This document shows positions 35,421 to 45,035 of a stretch of 64,000 nt of DNA, piece after piece. The stretch covers positions 1,446,682 to 1,510,681 of the forward strand of contig NZ_HG322951.1 of the NCBI RefSeq assembly GCF_000455325.1. The letters are read 5' to 3'. The translations under genes and the position numbers were made by a program. Below the pieces are notes generated by a model. It did not search any database, was not told the DNA's origin, and saw only the letters and a list, made by a program, of their open reading frames with translations. Within the stretch, counting starts at the first letter, position 1, and each line of letters opens with the position of its first letter. This DNA is from Mycolicibacterium septicum DSM 44393. Lineage in GTDB: Bacteria > Actinomycetota > Actinomycetes > Mycobacteriales > Mycobacteriaceae.

Positions 35421-36950
35421 ATGACTGCGACGCCAGATGTAGCTCTGACCGGAGAGTTCACGGGTTCCGGCACTATTCACAACCCCGCCACCGGTGCCGT
35501 CGCCGGCCAGGTGACCTGGACCGACGCGGCCGACGTGCCGCGTATCGCGGCCGGGCTGCGGGAAGCGCAGAGGGAGTGGGAGGCACGCGGCGCCAAAGGC
35601 CGCGCCAAGGTGCTGTCCCGCTACGCGGTGTGGCTGGGGGACCACCGCGACGAGATCGAAAAACTCCTGATCGCCGAGACCGGCAAGTCGGCCATGGACG
35701 CCGCGCAAGAGGTCCCGCTGCTGATCATGATCCTGTCGTACTACATCAAGGTCGTCGAGCAGGCGATGGCGCCGGACTCGCGACCCGCCGCGCTGCCCAT
35801 CATGTCCATCAAGAAGATCTCGGTGCACTACCGGCCGCGTCCCGTGGTCGGGATCATCGCGCCGTGGAACTACCCCGTGGCCAACGCGATGATGGATGCC
35901 ATCGGCGCCCTGGCCGCCGGGTGCGCGGTGCTGCTCAAGCCGTCCGAGCGCACCCCGCTCACTGCTGAGGTGCTGCTGCGCGGTTGGCTGGATTCCGGTG
36001 CCCCCGAGGTGTTCGCCCTGGCGCAAGGCGCCCGCGCGGTGTCCGAGGCCGTCATCGACAACGCCGACTACATCCAGTTCACCGGCTCCTGCGCGACCGG
36101 CGCCAAGGTGATGGAACGCGCCGCGCGTCGCCTGACCCCGGTGAGCCTGGAGCTCGGCGGCAAGGACCCGATGATCGTGCTCGAGGACGCCGACGTCGAG
36201 CTGGCCGCCAACGCCGCTGTGTGGGGTGCGATGTTCAACGCGGGCCAGACCTGCGTCTCCGTCGAGCGGGTCTACGTGCTCGATCCGGTCTACGACCAGT
36301 TCGTCGCCGCCACCGTCAAAGCTGTCGAGAACCTCAAGATGGGCACCGGGGAGGGCTACCACTTCGGTTCCCAGATCGACGACAGCCAGGTCGCGATCAC
36401 CGAACGGCACGTCAACGAGGCCCTCGCCGCCGGCGCAAAGGCGCTGACCGGCGGCAAGCGCCCCGAGGGCGGAGGCAGCTTCTTCGAGCCGACCGTGCTC
36501 GTCGACGTCGACCACTCGATGGCGTGCATGACCCAGGAGACGTTCGGACCGACCCTGCCGATCATGCGGGTGTCCTCGGTCGAGGAAGCCGTCCGGCTGG
36601 CCAACGACAGCGCCTACGGCCTGAGCGCCTCGGTGTTCTCCAAGGACGTCGAGCGGGCCAAGGCCATTGCGCTGCAGCTCGATTGCGGTGCGGTCAACGT
36701 CAACGACGTGATCTCCAACCTGATGTGCACGACGGCGCCGATGGGCGGCTGGAAGACCTCGGGCATCGGCGCCCGCTTCGGCGGAATCGACGGGGTGCGC
36801 AAGTTCTGCAAGCAGGAGACCGTGGTGGTGCCGCGCACCAGCGTCGGCGCCGGTGGCAGCTACTACAACAACTCGGAGAAGGCCATCGTCAGGATGAACA
36901 AGCTCCTGACCAAGCTGGCATTGGCTCGTCCGCGCCGTAAGGCCAAGTAA
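35421..36950 (+). CDS. Aldehyde dehydrogenase (succinate-semialdehyde type)
   Basis: Oxidises an aldehyde to its acid with NAD(P). The 509-residue enzyme has N150 (PWNYP oxyanion site), K173 (cofactor), E244 in LELGGKDP and the nucleophile C278 in NAGQTCVSVERVYV, in the order of the family. Sequence features are nearest to the succinic semialdehyde dehydrogenase-like group of mycobacteria, but substrate preference cannot be read from this. No partner genes are adjacent; the gene has its own promoter-like palindrome. Confidence 0.93.
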   Translation: MTATPDVALTGEFTGSGTIHNPATGAVAGQVTWTDAADVPRIAAGLREAQREWEARGAKGRAKVLSRYAVWLGDHRDEIEKLLIAETGKSAMDAAQEVPLLIMILSYYIKVVEQAMAPDSRPAALPIMSIKKISVHYRPRPVVGIIAPWNYPVANAMMDAIGALAAGCAVLLKPSERTPLTAEVLLRGWLDSGAPEVFALAQGARAVSEAVIDNADYIQFTGSCATGAKVMERAARRLTPVSLELGGKDPMIVLEDADVELAANAAVWGAMFNAGQTCVSVERVYVLDPVYDQFVAATVKAVENLKMGTGEGYHFGSQIDDSQVAITERHVNEALAAGAKALTGGKRPEGGGSFFEPTVLVDVDHSMACMTQETFGPTLPIMRVSSVEEAVRLANDSAYGLSASVFSKDVERAKAIALQLDCGAVNVNDVISNLMCTTAPMGGWKTSGIGARFGGIDGVRKFCKQETVVVPRTSVGAGGSYYNNSEKAIVRMNKLLTKLALARPRRKAK

Positions 36951-36966
36951 CGACGTACCAGCCGTT

Positions 36967-36999
36967 CACCCCGGCGACACCTTCGTGTTCGCCGGGGTG
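36967..36999 (+). terminator. Hairpin between aldehyde dehydrogenase and PPK2 genes
   Basis: CACCCCGGCGA (36967-36977) pairs perfectly with TCGCCGGGGTG (36989-36999), extended inward by ACAC/GTGT with one bulge and a tight loop. It sits 17 bases after the dehydrogenase stop and 14 before the PPK2 start, so it may terminate the first transcript or attenuate the second. Confidence 0.7.
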
Positions 37000-37013
37000 G
37001 ATACCGTCGGCCG

Positions 37014-37871
37014 GTGACTCTGGACATCACCGGCTACACGGTCCGTGACGACGACGATGACGACCCTGAACTGCTGCTGGAACCCGGCGGCGAGGTCGTG
37101 GACACCTGGCGGGAGAACTACCCGTACGAGGACCGCATGTCGCGCCAAGAGTACGAGGAGCAGAAGCGGCTGCTGCAGATCGAACTGCTGAAGCTGCAGA
37201 AGTGGAGCCAGGGCAACGGGCTGCGGCACGTCATCGTCTTCGAGGGACGCGACGCGGCCGGCAAGGGCGGCACCATCAAGCGGTTCATGGAGCACCTCAA
37301 CCCCCGCGGGGCCCGGGTGGTCGCCCTGGAGAAGCCGACCGAAAAAGAACGCACCCAGTGGTACTTCCAGCGCTACGTGCAGCACCTGCCCGCTGCCGGT
37401 GAGATCGTGCTGTTCGACCGCTCCTGGTACAACCGCGCCGGAGTGGAGCGCGTGATGGGCTACTGCTCGCCCAAGCAGCACGCCGAATTCATCCGCCAGG
37501 CCCCGTTGTTCGAGCAGATGCTGGTCAACGACGGCATCAGCCTCACCAAGCTGTGGTTCTCCGTCACGCAATCCGAGCAGCGCACCCGGTTCACCATCCG
37601 CCAGGTCGACCCGGTGCGGCAGTGGAAACTCTCACCCACCGACCTCGCGTCGCTGGACAAATGGGAGGACTACACCGCGGCCAAGGAAGACATGTTCGCC
37701 TGGACCGACACCGAGATGGCGCCCTGGACCGTGGTCAAGAGCAACGACAAGAAACGCGCCCGCATCAACGCCATGCGCCATGTTCTCGGTAAGTTCGACT
37801 ACGACAACAAGGATTTTGACGTGGTCGGCCACGCCGATCCGCTGATCGTGGGGCGTGCCCTGTCGGACTGA
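37014..37871 (+). CDS. ppk2: Polyphosphate kinase 2, class I-like
   Basis: Transfers phosphate between polyphosphate and nucleoside diphosphates. The 285-residue protein has Walker A GRDAAGKGG at 78-86, then the lid-region RGARVVALEKPTEKERTQWYFQRY, and Walker B region IVLFDRSWYNRAGVERVMGY, all diagnostic of PPK2. The sequence type resembles class I (Rv3232c-like) enzymes. GTG start; the first 30 residues are acidic. A second, different PPK2 is at 53001-53879. Confidence 0.92.
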   Translation: MTLDITGYTVRDDDDDDPELLLEPGGEVVDTWRENYPYEDRMSRQEYEEQKRLLQIELLKLQKWSQGNGLRHVIVFEGRDAAGKGGTIKRFMEHLNPRGARVVALEKPTEKERTQWYFQRYVQHLPAAGEIVLFDRSWYNRAGVERVMGYCSPKQHAEFIRQAPLFEQMLVNDGISLTKLWFSVTQSEQRTRFTIRQVDPVRQWKLSPTDLASLDKWEDYTAAKEDMFAWTDTEMAPWTVVKSNDKKRARINAMRHVLGKFDYDNKDFDVVGHADPLIVGRALSD

Positions 37872-37907
37872 GCAGTCTGGCCGCCGCCCGAGAACTAGGA
37901 GGACGGC

Positions 37908-38753
37908 GTGCGCTTCGTCATGACGCTGTTCCTGTGGGTGCTGACGACGATCCTGCTCGCTGCGGCGGTGCCGTCGGCGTGGGTGCAGAAGAACATCATC
38001 GACCAGCAGGGCTACTCGGCGTTCGCGGCGGCCGCGGCGGAGGATCCGCAGTTGCAGCAGGCGGTGGCCGGTGAACTCACCACCCAGGTGCAATCCCTGG
38101 CCGCGCAGAACGGGGCAGACGTGGACTCGCGGCGGATCCGTGCCGCGGCGGGTGCCTACACCACGGGCCCGGACTTCCCCGGGCAGTTCGCGCTGGCCAA
38201 TCAACTCGCACACACCTGGATGTTCACCGACCGGTTGTCGCGGAACGAGAACGGCAGTTGGGTGATCGATGTGGCACCGATGCTCTCGGATGCCTCGTTC
38301 CACGAAACCCTGACCAACTTCGGTATCGAAGTGCCACAGACGCTTACGGTTCCCATCGCCTCGTCGGCGCCGGACAGTCTGCGACCAGGGATCCTGCGTC
38401 CGCTGGCCGTGTGGGGCCCATGGGTCAGTGTGGGCGTGACGGTGCTGGCCGGCGTTTTCGCCCTGCTGACGCTGGCCGCCGCCCGCGCCCGCGGTAAAAC
38501 CATTGCCGCACTGGGGATTTCCGCGTTACTGGTGGGTGCCGCCGGGTGGGCGGGCTTGGAGGTGGGCCGGCGCTATCTCAACGAGGCCCTCAACCACACC
38601 AGCGGGGACATCCGCCAGATCGCCGACGCCATGGCCGGTCACGCGATCGACAGCCTGCACCAATGGCTCAACCTCACCCTGGCCGCCGGCGGCGCGCTGG
38701 TGGTGTTCGGGATCATCGTGGCGCTGCTCGGTGGGCTGCGCCGCCGGGATTGA
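37908..38753 (+). CDS. Multi-pass membrane protein, unknown function
   Basis: A 281-residue protein: an N-terminal membrane helix (about 2-22), a long extracytoplasmic region (about 25-160), and three C-terminal helices (about 165-190, 198-218, 250-275) with a polar stretch between the last two. AGGAGG lies just upstream of the GTG at 37908. I do not recognise the family. It follows the PPK2 gene by 36 bases and may be co-transcribed. Confidence 0.8.
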   Translation: MRFVMTLFLWVLTTILLAAAVPSAWVQKNIIDQQGYSAFAAAAAEDPQLQQAVAGELTTQVQSLAAQNGADVDSRRIRAAAGAYTTGPDFPGQFALANQLAHTWMFTDRLSRNENGSWVIDVAPMLSDASFHETLTNFGIEVPQTLTVPIASSAPDSLRPGILRPLAVWGPWVSVGVTVLAGVFALLTLAAARARGKTIAALGISALLVGAAGWAGLEVGRRYLNEALNHTSGDIRQIADAMAGHAIDSLHQWLNLTLAAGGALVVFGIIVALLGGLRRRD

Positions 38754-38805
38754 GGTCTGGCCGATCCGGCAACCCAACTGTCGTTGTTACAGTAATGTCC
38801 ACAGC

Positions 38806-39855
38806 ATGCTGCGCGTCATTCAGTGGGCCACCGGATCCGTTGGCAAGCATGCGGTGGCGGCGGTCGAGGCCCACCCCGAACTCGAGCTGGTCGGCGCCCT
38901 GGTCTACAGCGATGCCAAGGCCGGTCGCGACGTCGGAGAAATCTGCGGCATCGGCGACATCGGCGTCGCCGCCACCGCCGATCGGGACGAGATCGTGGCG
39001 ACCGACGCCGACTGTGTCCTGTACATGCCGCAGGGCGAGATGAACCCGATGGGCGCGGTCGACGACATCTGCCGCCTGCTGGGCTCGGGCAAGAACGTGG
39101 TGTCCACCGCCGTCACCGGGCTGATCTACCCGTTGAGCATGGGGCAGCGCGTGGTGGACAAACTGGAAGCAGCCCGCGTCCAGGGGCAGTCCTCATTTCA
39201 TGCCACAGGTATCGAACCCGGTTGGGCCGCGGAGGTTCTGCCGTTGACCATGTCCGGGCTGTTCCAGCGGATCGACACCCTGCTGGTGCAGGAGTTGATG
39301 GACTACAGCACCTACGACAGCCCCGAGATGATGTTCGACATCATGGGCTTCGGCAAGAGTCCCGACGAGCCGGTGCCGATGGCCGATCCCGCACTGGCCG
39401 GGCTGACCTTCAAGGCGCCACTGATGCTGCTGGCCGAAGGACTCGGCGCCACCATCGATGACTTCGTCTTCGACCGCCGGGTGGCCGTCGCGACCGAGGC
39501 GTTCGACATCAAATCCGGCCGCGTCGAGGCCGGAACCGTGTCAGCGCAACGGTTTTCCTACACCGCAGTCGTCAACGGGCGGCCCGCGCTGACCGTCGAA
39601 CACATCACCCGGCTCGGCGACGATCAGGCGCCCGACTGGCCGTCCGGGCGCGGCTGGCACGTCACCGTCGAGGGCAACCCGTCGATGGAGCTCAAATCCC
39701 AGATCGCCACCCACGGTGAAGACGAGACCGAGCAGGGCTGCCTGGGCACCGCGATGCATGCGGTGCACGCCATCGCGCCGGTGTGTGCGGCCGCTCCCGG
39801 AATCCGGACCTTCCTGGACCTGCCGATGATCGCCGGACGGGGCGTGCTGGGCTAG
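38806..39855 (+). CDS. Dihydrodipicolinate reductase-like NAD(P)-binding protein
   Basis: A 349-residue protein beginning MLRVIQWATGSVGKHAVAAV, an NAD(P)-binding Rossmann start of the DapB N-terminal type, with ALVYSDAKAGRDVGEICG following. The C-terminal half lacks the DapB tetramerisation motif, so it is not a lysine-pathway enzyme but one of the many mycobacterial DHDPR-like proteins of unknown substrate. TGTTACAGTAATGT upstream may contain a -10. Overlaps the convergent peptidase gene by 4 bases. Confidence 0.85.
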   Translation: MLRVIQWATGSVGKHAVAAVEAHPELELVGALVYSDAKAGRDVGEICGIGDIGVAATADRDEIVATDADCVLYMPQGEMNPMGAVDDICRLLGSGKNVVSTAVTGLIYPLSMGQRVVDKLEAARVQGQSSFHATGIEPGWAAEVLPLTMSGLFQRIDTLLVQELMDYSTYDSPEMMFDIMGFGKSPDEPVPMADPALAGLTFKAPLMLLAEGLGATIDDFVFDRRVAVATEAFDIKSGRVEAGTVSAQRFSYTAVVNGRPALTVEHITRLGDDQAPDWPSGRGWHVTVEGNPSMELKSQIATHGEDETEQGCLGTAMHAVHAIAPVCAAAPGIRTFLDLPMIAGRGVLG

Positions 39856-41852
39856 GAGCCGATGGTCTGCCAGAGGAACTCGTAGGTCAGCGCCGCCTTG
39901 AACGCGGACTGCTTGTTGTCGGCCGCGCCGCCGTGGCCACCCTCGATGTTCTCGTAGTACAGCACCCGGTGCCCGGCCTCCTCGAGGGCGGCCGTCATCT
40001 TCCTGGCATGCCCGGGGTGCACCCGGTCATCACGGGTCGAGGTGGTGATCAGGATCGGCGGATACTTCGCAGAGTCTGAAATATTCTGGTAGGGAGAATA
40101 TTTCGACATGAACTCCCAGTCAGCCGGATCGTCGGGATTGCCGTACTCGGCCACCCATGACGCGCCCGCGAGCAGCAGGTGGAAACGCTTCATGTCCAGC
40201 AACGGAACACTGCACACCAGTGCCCCGAACAGCTCCGGGTACCGCGTCAGCATCACGCCCATCAGCAGTCCGCCGTTGCTGCCGCCGCCGGCACCGAGCT
40301 GCTCGACGGTGGTGATGCCACGGTGCACGAGATCCGCGGCGACGGCGGCGAAATCCTCGTACACCAGGTGGCGGTTCTCCCGCATCGCCTGTTTGTGCCA
40401 GCCCGGGCCGTACTCGCCGCCGCCGCGGATGTTGGCCTGCACGTAGGTGCCACCGCGCTCCAGCCAGGCCCGGCCGACCCCGCCGATGTAGCCCGGGGTC
40501 AACGAGTTCTGAAATCCCCCATAGCCGTAGAGGTAGGTCGGGCTCGGTTGCTCGCGGCGTCCGACGACGAAATACGGGACCTTCGTGCCGTCCTTGGACG
40601 TGGCGAAGAACTGCTCGACGCCGATGCCGTCGGCGTCGTAGAACGCCGGTGCGGACTTGACCTCGACGAGCGGGCCGCCCGCGGTGCCGTACAGCAGCCG
40701 CGAGGGAGCGGTGAACCCGCTTGAGTTGTAGAACACCTCGTCGCCGAAGTGGTCGATGTCGACGACGATGGTGTCCGTCGCCGGCGGAATGTCCGGTGCG
40801 TCCCTGCGCTCCCACGTCCCGGGGGTGACGACCTCGACGTGGCTGGCGACATCCCGCAGGGTGATGAGGATCAGCTTCTCTTTGGTCCACTGCACACTCG
40901 ACAGGCTGCTGTGCTCGTCCGGCTCGTAGATCATCGCGAGATCTGCTGTGCCGTCGAGAAAATCATCGAACTTGGTGCCCAACAGCGCACCTGCGGGGTA
41001 GGTGACCTCACCCACCTGCCAGTCGGTTCGCAGCGAGATCAGCAGCCACTCGCGGTGCAGCGACAGTGACGAGTCGGTCGGCACCTGAAGCTCGATGAGC
41101 TCGCCGTCACGCACCTCGTAACGGATGCGGTGGTAGAAGTCGGTGTAGCGGCCCAGGCGGGTGTGCTCGAAGCCCGGGGTCCGGTCGATCGACGCGATCA
41201 CCCGGACGTCGGTCGGTTCGGCCTCATACACCGTCTCGGCGTCGGCCAACGGCTCACCGCGGCGCCAGCGCTTGGCGATACGCGGATAACCGGACTCGGT
41301 CATCGATCCTTCGCCGAAGTCGGTGCACACCAGCAGGGTGTCCTCGTCCTCCCAGGACACCGATGACTTCGCTTCGGCCAGCTCGAATCCGCCGGAGACG
41401 AATTCCCGTGTCCGCATGTCGAACTCGCGGACCACGGTGGCATCGGCACCGCCTCGGGACAGGCTGATCATGGCCAGGGTGTGGTCCGGCTCGATCACCT
41501 CGGGCCCGGCCCACACCCAGTTCTCGTCCTCGAAACGGGCCAACTCGTCCAGGTCCAGGATCACGTCCCAGTCCGGATCGTCGGTCCGGTAACTCTCCAA
41601 CGTGGTGCGCCGCCACAGGCCGCGCGGGTTGGCCTCGTCGCGCCAGAAGTTGTACAGGTACTCACCGCGCCGGCCCGGATACGGGATCCGCGCATCGGTG
41701 TCGAGGATCTCCAACACCTCGGAGCGCATCGCGTCGAAACGCTCGCCGCTCAACTCCTCGATCGTCGGCTCGTTGTGCGCCCGCACCCACGCCAACGCGT
41801 CGTCGCCGGTGATGTCCTCAAGCCACAGGTAAGGGTCCTTCGTCACCCCCAC
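39852..41852 (-). CDS. Prolyl oligopeptidase-family (S9) serine peptidase
   Basis: A 666-residue peptidase apparently equivalent to Rv0457c. N-terminal seven-bladed propeller region (about 70-390), then an alpha/beta hydrolase domain with nucleophile GGGSNGG (S525), acid D609 in STRDDRVHP and H640 in EGGHGG. It would cleave oligopeptides after Pro or similar residues. GTG start; a GTG two codons later is possible. No signal peptide, so cytosolic. Confidence 0.93.
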   Translation of the reverse strand: MGVTKDPYLWLEDITGDDALAWVRAHNEPTIEELSGERFDAMRSEVLEILDTDARIPYPGRRGEYLYNFWRDEANPRGLWRRTTLESYRTDDPDWDVILDLDELARFEDENWVWAGPEVIEPDHTLAMISLSRGGADATVVREFDMRTREFVSGGFELAEAKSSVSWEDEDTLLVCTDFGEGSMTESGYPRIAKRWRRGEPLADAETVYEAEPTDVRVIASIDRTPGFEHTRLGRYTDFYHRIRYEVRDGELIELQVPTDSSLSLHREWLLISLRTDWQVGEVTYPAGALLGTKFDDFLDGTADLAMIYEPDEHSSLSSVQWTKEKLILITLRDVASHVEVVTPGTWERRDAPDIPPATDTIVVDIDHFGDEVFYNSSGFTAPSRLLYGTAGGPLVEVKSAPAFYDADGIGVEQFFATSKDGTKVPYFVVGRREQPSPTYLYGYGGFQNSLTPGYIGGVGRAWLERGGTYVQANIRGGGEYGPGWHKQAMRENRHLVYEDFAAVAADLVHRGITTVEQLGAGGGSNGGLLMGVMLTRYPELFGALVCSVPLLDMKRFHLLLAGASWVAEYGNPDDPADWEFMSKYSPYQNISDSAKYPPILITTSTRDDRVHPGHARKMTAALEEAGHRVLYYENIEGGHGGAADNKQSAFKAALTYEFLWQTIGS

Positions 41853-41913
41853 ATTGTTACCGCGCGCGTACTGTGAGCTGAACTACACCAATGGCCGAAG
41901 AAACGAGGACGTG

Positions 41914-42420
41914 ATGGGCCAGGCACCGGCGCGGGCCCTGATCACCGCGGCCGCCGCCGATCTGCTGTCGCGGCTACAGCAGCGCCACGGTGCGCTGATG
42001 TTCCACCAGTCCGGCGGCTGCTGTGACGGCTCCTCGCCGATGTGCTACCCCGACGGTGAGTTCATCGTCGGTGACCGCGATGTCCTGCTGGCGGTTCTCG
42101 ACGTGGGTGGCGCCGGGGTGCCGGTGTGGATCTCCGGCCCACAGTTCGAGGCGTGGAAGCACACCCAGTTGGTGATCGACGTCGTCGCAGGCCGCGGCGG
42201 TGGTTTCAGTCTGGAGGCACCCGAAGGGATGCGGTTCCTGTCCCGCGGCCGGGCCTTCACCGACGCCGAGAACGACCTGCTGACCGAGCAGCCCCCGGTA
42301 ACCGGCGCGCAGTACAGCGCCGGTGCCCGACCGCCCGATACCGGCAGCCACATCGTCGAGGAAGCCGCCGACGCCTGCCCGGTTCCAGGGGGACGCGCCG
42401 TGCCGGTGACGCCGACGTAA
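41914..42420 (+). CDS. DUF779 protein
   Basis: A 168-residue protein of the DUF779 family: GALMFHQSGGCCDGSSPMCYPDGEF near 35-60 with two Cys pairs that look like a metal site, and VWISGPQFEAWKHTQLVIDVVAGRGGGFSLEAPEG after it. The family usually accompanies a large aldehyde dehydrogenase, probably as an accessory factor; in M. tuberculosis Rv0459 follows Rv0458. Here no such gene precedes it. ATG at 41914 has GAGGA 7-11 bases upstream. Confidence 0.88.
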   Translation: MGQAPARALITAAAADLLSRLQQRHGALMFHQSGGCCDGSSPMCYPDGEFIVGDRDVLLAVLDVGGAGVPVWISGPQFEAWKHTQLVIDVVAGRGGGFSLEAPEGMRFLSRGRAFTDAENDLLTEQPPVTGAQYSAGARPPDTGSHIVEEAADACPVPGGRAVPVTPT

Positions 42421-42445
42421 GGCGTCGCGGCGTTATCGTCGAAGA

Positions 42446-42724
42446 GTGATTCCGCTGCCACGGGCGTGGCTGCTGACCAGCGTCATGTTGGTCGGCGTAG
42501 CGGTCGGGCTGCTGGCGGGGATCGCCACGACATTGCTGGTGACGGTAACTGTCAGGCCCGACGTGGTGATCGCGCTCGTTCTCGGGGTACCCGGTGCCCT
42601 CGGAGTATTGACCGTCCTGGTTTCGGGGCGGCGGTGGGTTACCGCGCTCGGCGCGGCGGTACTGGCCATCGCGCCCGGCTGGTTCGCCGCTCTCGCGATC
42701 ATCCAGGTGGCAACCCATGCCTGA
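42446..42724 (+). CDS. Small membrane protein (Rv0460-like position)
   Basis: A 92-residue protein with three predicted transmembrane helices (about 8-30, 38-58, 66-86) and almost no soluble part. GTG start at 42446. Its last codons overlap the start of the next gene by 8 bases, so the two are co-translated. Function unknown; conserved gene order upstream of lpdC in mycobacteria (from memory). Confidence 0.8.
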   Translation: MIPLPRAWLLTSVMLVGVAVGLLAGIATTLLVTVTVRPDVVIALVLGVPGALGVLTVLVSGRRWVTALGAAVLAIAPGWFAALAIIQVATHA

Positions 42725-43211
42725 GAACGTCGACACCTCCACCGCGGACTTCGCCCCGTTGTTCGACACGGGGGAGAACGAGATCCTCGACGAGGAGCTG
42801 TCGCTCCAGACGACGTCCGCGGAAGACATGACCCCGGACGAGACGGCCTCCGACGACGCGCCCTCGGCACCGCTGCCCGCTCCGGTCCCACCCATCGTGG
42901 TGGAGGGGACCTATCTGTCCATGAAGTGGTGGACGTTCGTCGGGGTACTGGCCGGGGTGTGGTTCGTCTCCGCGGCCGCGGGGGCAGGCCTGTACTACTA
43001 CTGGTACCAATCGGCGGACAAGACCTGGCCGGTGTTCGTCGTACTCGGCTACATCGTCGCGACCACGGTCGGCGCCCTGGTGGCGTCGACCGCCCAGCGC
43101 AAACCCCTGATATCGGCCCTGGCCATCGCACTGATGTCGGCGCCGCTGGCGGCGATGGCCGCCGCCGCGGTTTTCTACGGCGCCTACGTGTTCGGCTGGA
43201 TCGCCCGGTAG
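42717..43211 (+). CDS. Membrane protein with acidic N-terminus (Rv0461-like position)
   Basis: A 164-residue protein: an acidic, Ser/Thr/Pro-rich cytosolic N-terminal 60 residues, then three transmembrane helices (about 73-95, 104-124, 132-158). The WWTFVGVLAGVWF and YYWYQSAD motif region is Trp/Tyr rich. Overlaps the preceding gene by 8 bases, 30 bases before lpdC. Function unknown. Confidence 0.82.
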   Translation: MPENVDTSTADFAPLFDTGENEILDEELSLQTTSAEDMTPDETASDDAPSAPLPAPVPPIVVEGTYLSMKWWTFVGVLAGVWFVSAAAGAGLYYYWYQSADKTWPVFVVLGYIVATTVGALVASTAQRKPLISALAIALMSAPLAAMAAAAVFYGAYVFGWIAR

Positions 43212-43241
43212 GACCATTGCGCCGACCACTAGGGTGGGGTC

Positions 43242-44636
43242 GTGACCCACTTTGACGTCGTCGTTCTCGGAGCTGGCCCCGGTGGATACGTCGCGGCCAT
43301 TCGTGCCGCCCAACTGGGCCTGAGCACCGCCATTGTCGAACCCAAATACTGGGGTGGCGTGTGCCTCAATGTCGGGTGTATCCCGTCCAAGGCGTTGCTG
43401 CGCAATGCGGAACTCGCGCACATCTTCAACAAGGAAGCCAAGACCTTCGGCATCAGCGGTGAGGCCACCTTCGACTACGGTGCCGCCTTCGATCGCAGCC
43501 GCAAGGTCGCCGACGGCCGCGTCGCCGGCGTGCACTTCTTGATGAAGAAGAACAAGATCACCGAGGTCCACGGCTACGGCACCTTCACCGGGCCCAAGTC
43601 GATGACGGTCAAGCTCAACGAGGGCGGCACCGAGGAGCTGACCTTCGACAACGCGATCATCGCGACCGGATCGTCGACCCGCCTGGTTCCGGGTACCTCG
43701 CTGTCCGACAACGTGGTCACCTACGAAACCCAGATTCTCTCGCGCGACCTGCCGGGCTCGATCATCATCGCCGGCGCGGGCGCGATCGGCATGGAGTTCG
43801 CCTACGTGCTGAAGAACTACGGCGTCGACGTCACCATCGTCGAGTTCCTGCCGCGCGCCCTGCCGAACGAGGACGCCGAGGTCTCCAAGGAGATCGAGAA
43901 GCAGTACAAGAAGCTCGGCGTGAAGATCCTCACCGGGACCAAGGTCGAGGGCATCGTGGATGATGGTTCGACGGTCAAGGTCACGGTCAGCAAGGACGGC
44001 AACACCGAAGAGCTCAAGGCCGACAAGGTGCTGGAGGCCATCGGCTTCGCGCCCAATGTCGAGGGCTTTGGCCTGGAGGCCGCCGGTGTCGCACTCACCG
44101 ACCGCGGGGCCATCGCGATCGACGACTACATGCGCACCAATGTGCCGGGCATCTACGCCATCGGTGACGTCACCAGCAAGCTGCAGCTGGCCCACGTCGC
44201 CGAGGCGCAGGGCGTCGTCGCAGCCGAAACCATCGGCGGCGCCGAGACTCTCGCGCTCGGCGACTACCGGATGATGCCGCGCGCGACGTTCTGCCAGCCG
44301 CAGGTGGCGAGCTTCGGCCTGACCGAAGAGCAGGCCAAGGCCGAGGGATACGACGTTGTCGTCGCCAAGTTCCCGTTCACCGCCAACGGCAAGGCCCACG
44401 GCCTGGCCGACCCGACCGGCTTCGTGAAGCTCATCGCGGACAAGAAGCACCTCGAGCTGATCGGTGGACACCTGATCGGGCCCGACGTGTCCGAGCTGCT
44501 GCCCGAGCTGACGCTGGCGCAGAAGTGGGATCTGACAGCCAACGAGCTGGCCCGCAACGTGCACACCCACCCGACCCTGTCGGAGGCGCTGCAGGAGTGC
44601 TTCCACGGTCTGGCCGGCCACATGATCAACTTTTGA
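43242..44636 (+). CDS. lpdC: Dihydrolipoamide dehydrogenase
   Basis: FAD flavoenzyme that reoxidises lipoamide in pyruvate and alpha-keto acid dehydrogenase complexes (and, in M. tuberculosis, peroxynitrite reductase with AhpD). The 464-residue protein has the FAD motif [10 protein letters not shown], redox disulphide C41-C46 in [16 protein letters not shown], a second dinucleotide motif [10 protein letters not shown] near 170, and the His-Glu charge relay in [12 protein letters not shown] at the C-terminus. GTG start. Followed, with overlap, by the small membrane gene. Confidence 0.97.
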   Translation: MTHFDVVVLGAGPGGYVAAIRAAQLGLSTAIVEPKYWGGVCLNVGCIPSKALLRNAELAHIFNKEAKTFGISGEATFDYGAAFDRSRKVADGRVAGVHFLMKKNKITEVHGYGTFTGPKSMTVKLNEGGTEELTFDNAIIATGSSTRLVPGTSLSDNVVTYETQILSRDLPGSIIIAGAGAIGMEFAYVLKNYGVDVTIVEFLPRALPNEDAEVSKEIEKQYKKLGVKILTGTKVEGIVDDGSTVKVTVSKDGNTEELKADKVLEAIGFAPNVEGFGLEAAGVALTDRGAIAIDDYMRTNVPGIYAIGDVTSKLQLAHVAEAQGVVAAETIGGAETLALGDYRMMPRATFCQPQVASFGLTEEQAKAEGYDVVVAKFPFTANGKAHGLADPTGFVKLIADKKHLELIGGHLIGPDVSELLPELTLAQKWDLTANELARNVHTHPTLSEALQECFHGLAGHMINF

Positions 44637-44902
44637 GAAACGAAATCGTCGCCGGCATAGCCGGATTGGTGGTCGGCCACATTCTGTGGCTGGCCGCCAT
44701 CACGTTGGCGACCGAGGGCTCCCGGGTGAACATCTGGGTGCTGCTGGTCGCAGGCCTGTCGCTCATCGGCGGCGCCGCGGGTGGATACTTCGGCTGGCGG
44801 AAGTACCAGCAGAAATCACATACGTGGGCGGCGTTCCTGTGGGCACTGCCGGTGTCCCCGGTGCTGTTCTCGCTCGTGTTGCTCGGAGTTACGTACCTCT
44901 AG
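44633..44902 (+). CDS. Small membrane protein (Rv0463-like)
   Basis: An 89-residue protein with three predicted membrane helices (about 4-24, 32-50, 62-86). The start is a TTG at 44633 that overlaps the lpdC stop (TTGA); no ATG or GTG gives a better start without running deep into lpdC. This matches the Rv0463 position after lpdC. Function unknown. Confidence 0.72.
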   Translation: MRNEIVAGIAGLVVGHILWLAAITLATEGSRVNIWVLLVAGLSLIGGAAGGYFGWRKYQQKSHTWAAFLWALPVSPVLFSLVLLGVTYL

Positions 44903-44904
44903 GT

Positions 44905-44920
44905 TTGTGTGATCGCACAA
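44905..44920. promoter_or_regulatory. Near-palindrome upstream of the MFS gene
   Basis: TTGTGTGATCGCACAA is symmetric at 7 of 8 base pairs, 115 bases before the MFS start. It contains a TGTG...CACA frame like CRP-family boxes, but the spacing (GATC core) is shorter than the standard TGTGA-N6-TCACA. A candidate operator only. Confidence 0.35.
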
Positions 44921-45035
44921 CGACAGGGCGCGCGTTTCGAGCGATTTTCCTCTGCAGGACCGGCGGACCCTGGACGAATGTCGATGTGAACAGATCGGGC
45001 CGCGGCCCGTCCACATCGGCAGCACAGGGAACCCA

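Noticed and set aside
42699..44621. 640-codon minus-strand frame opposite lpdC
   Set aside because: Antisense shadow of lpdC and the gene before it; no independent support.
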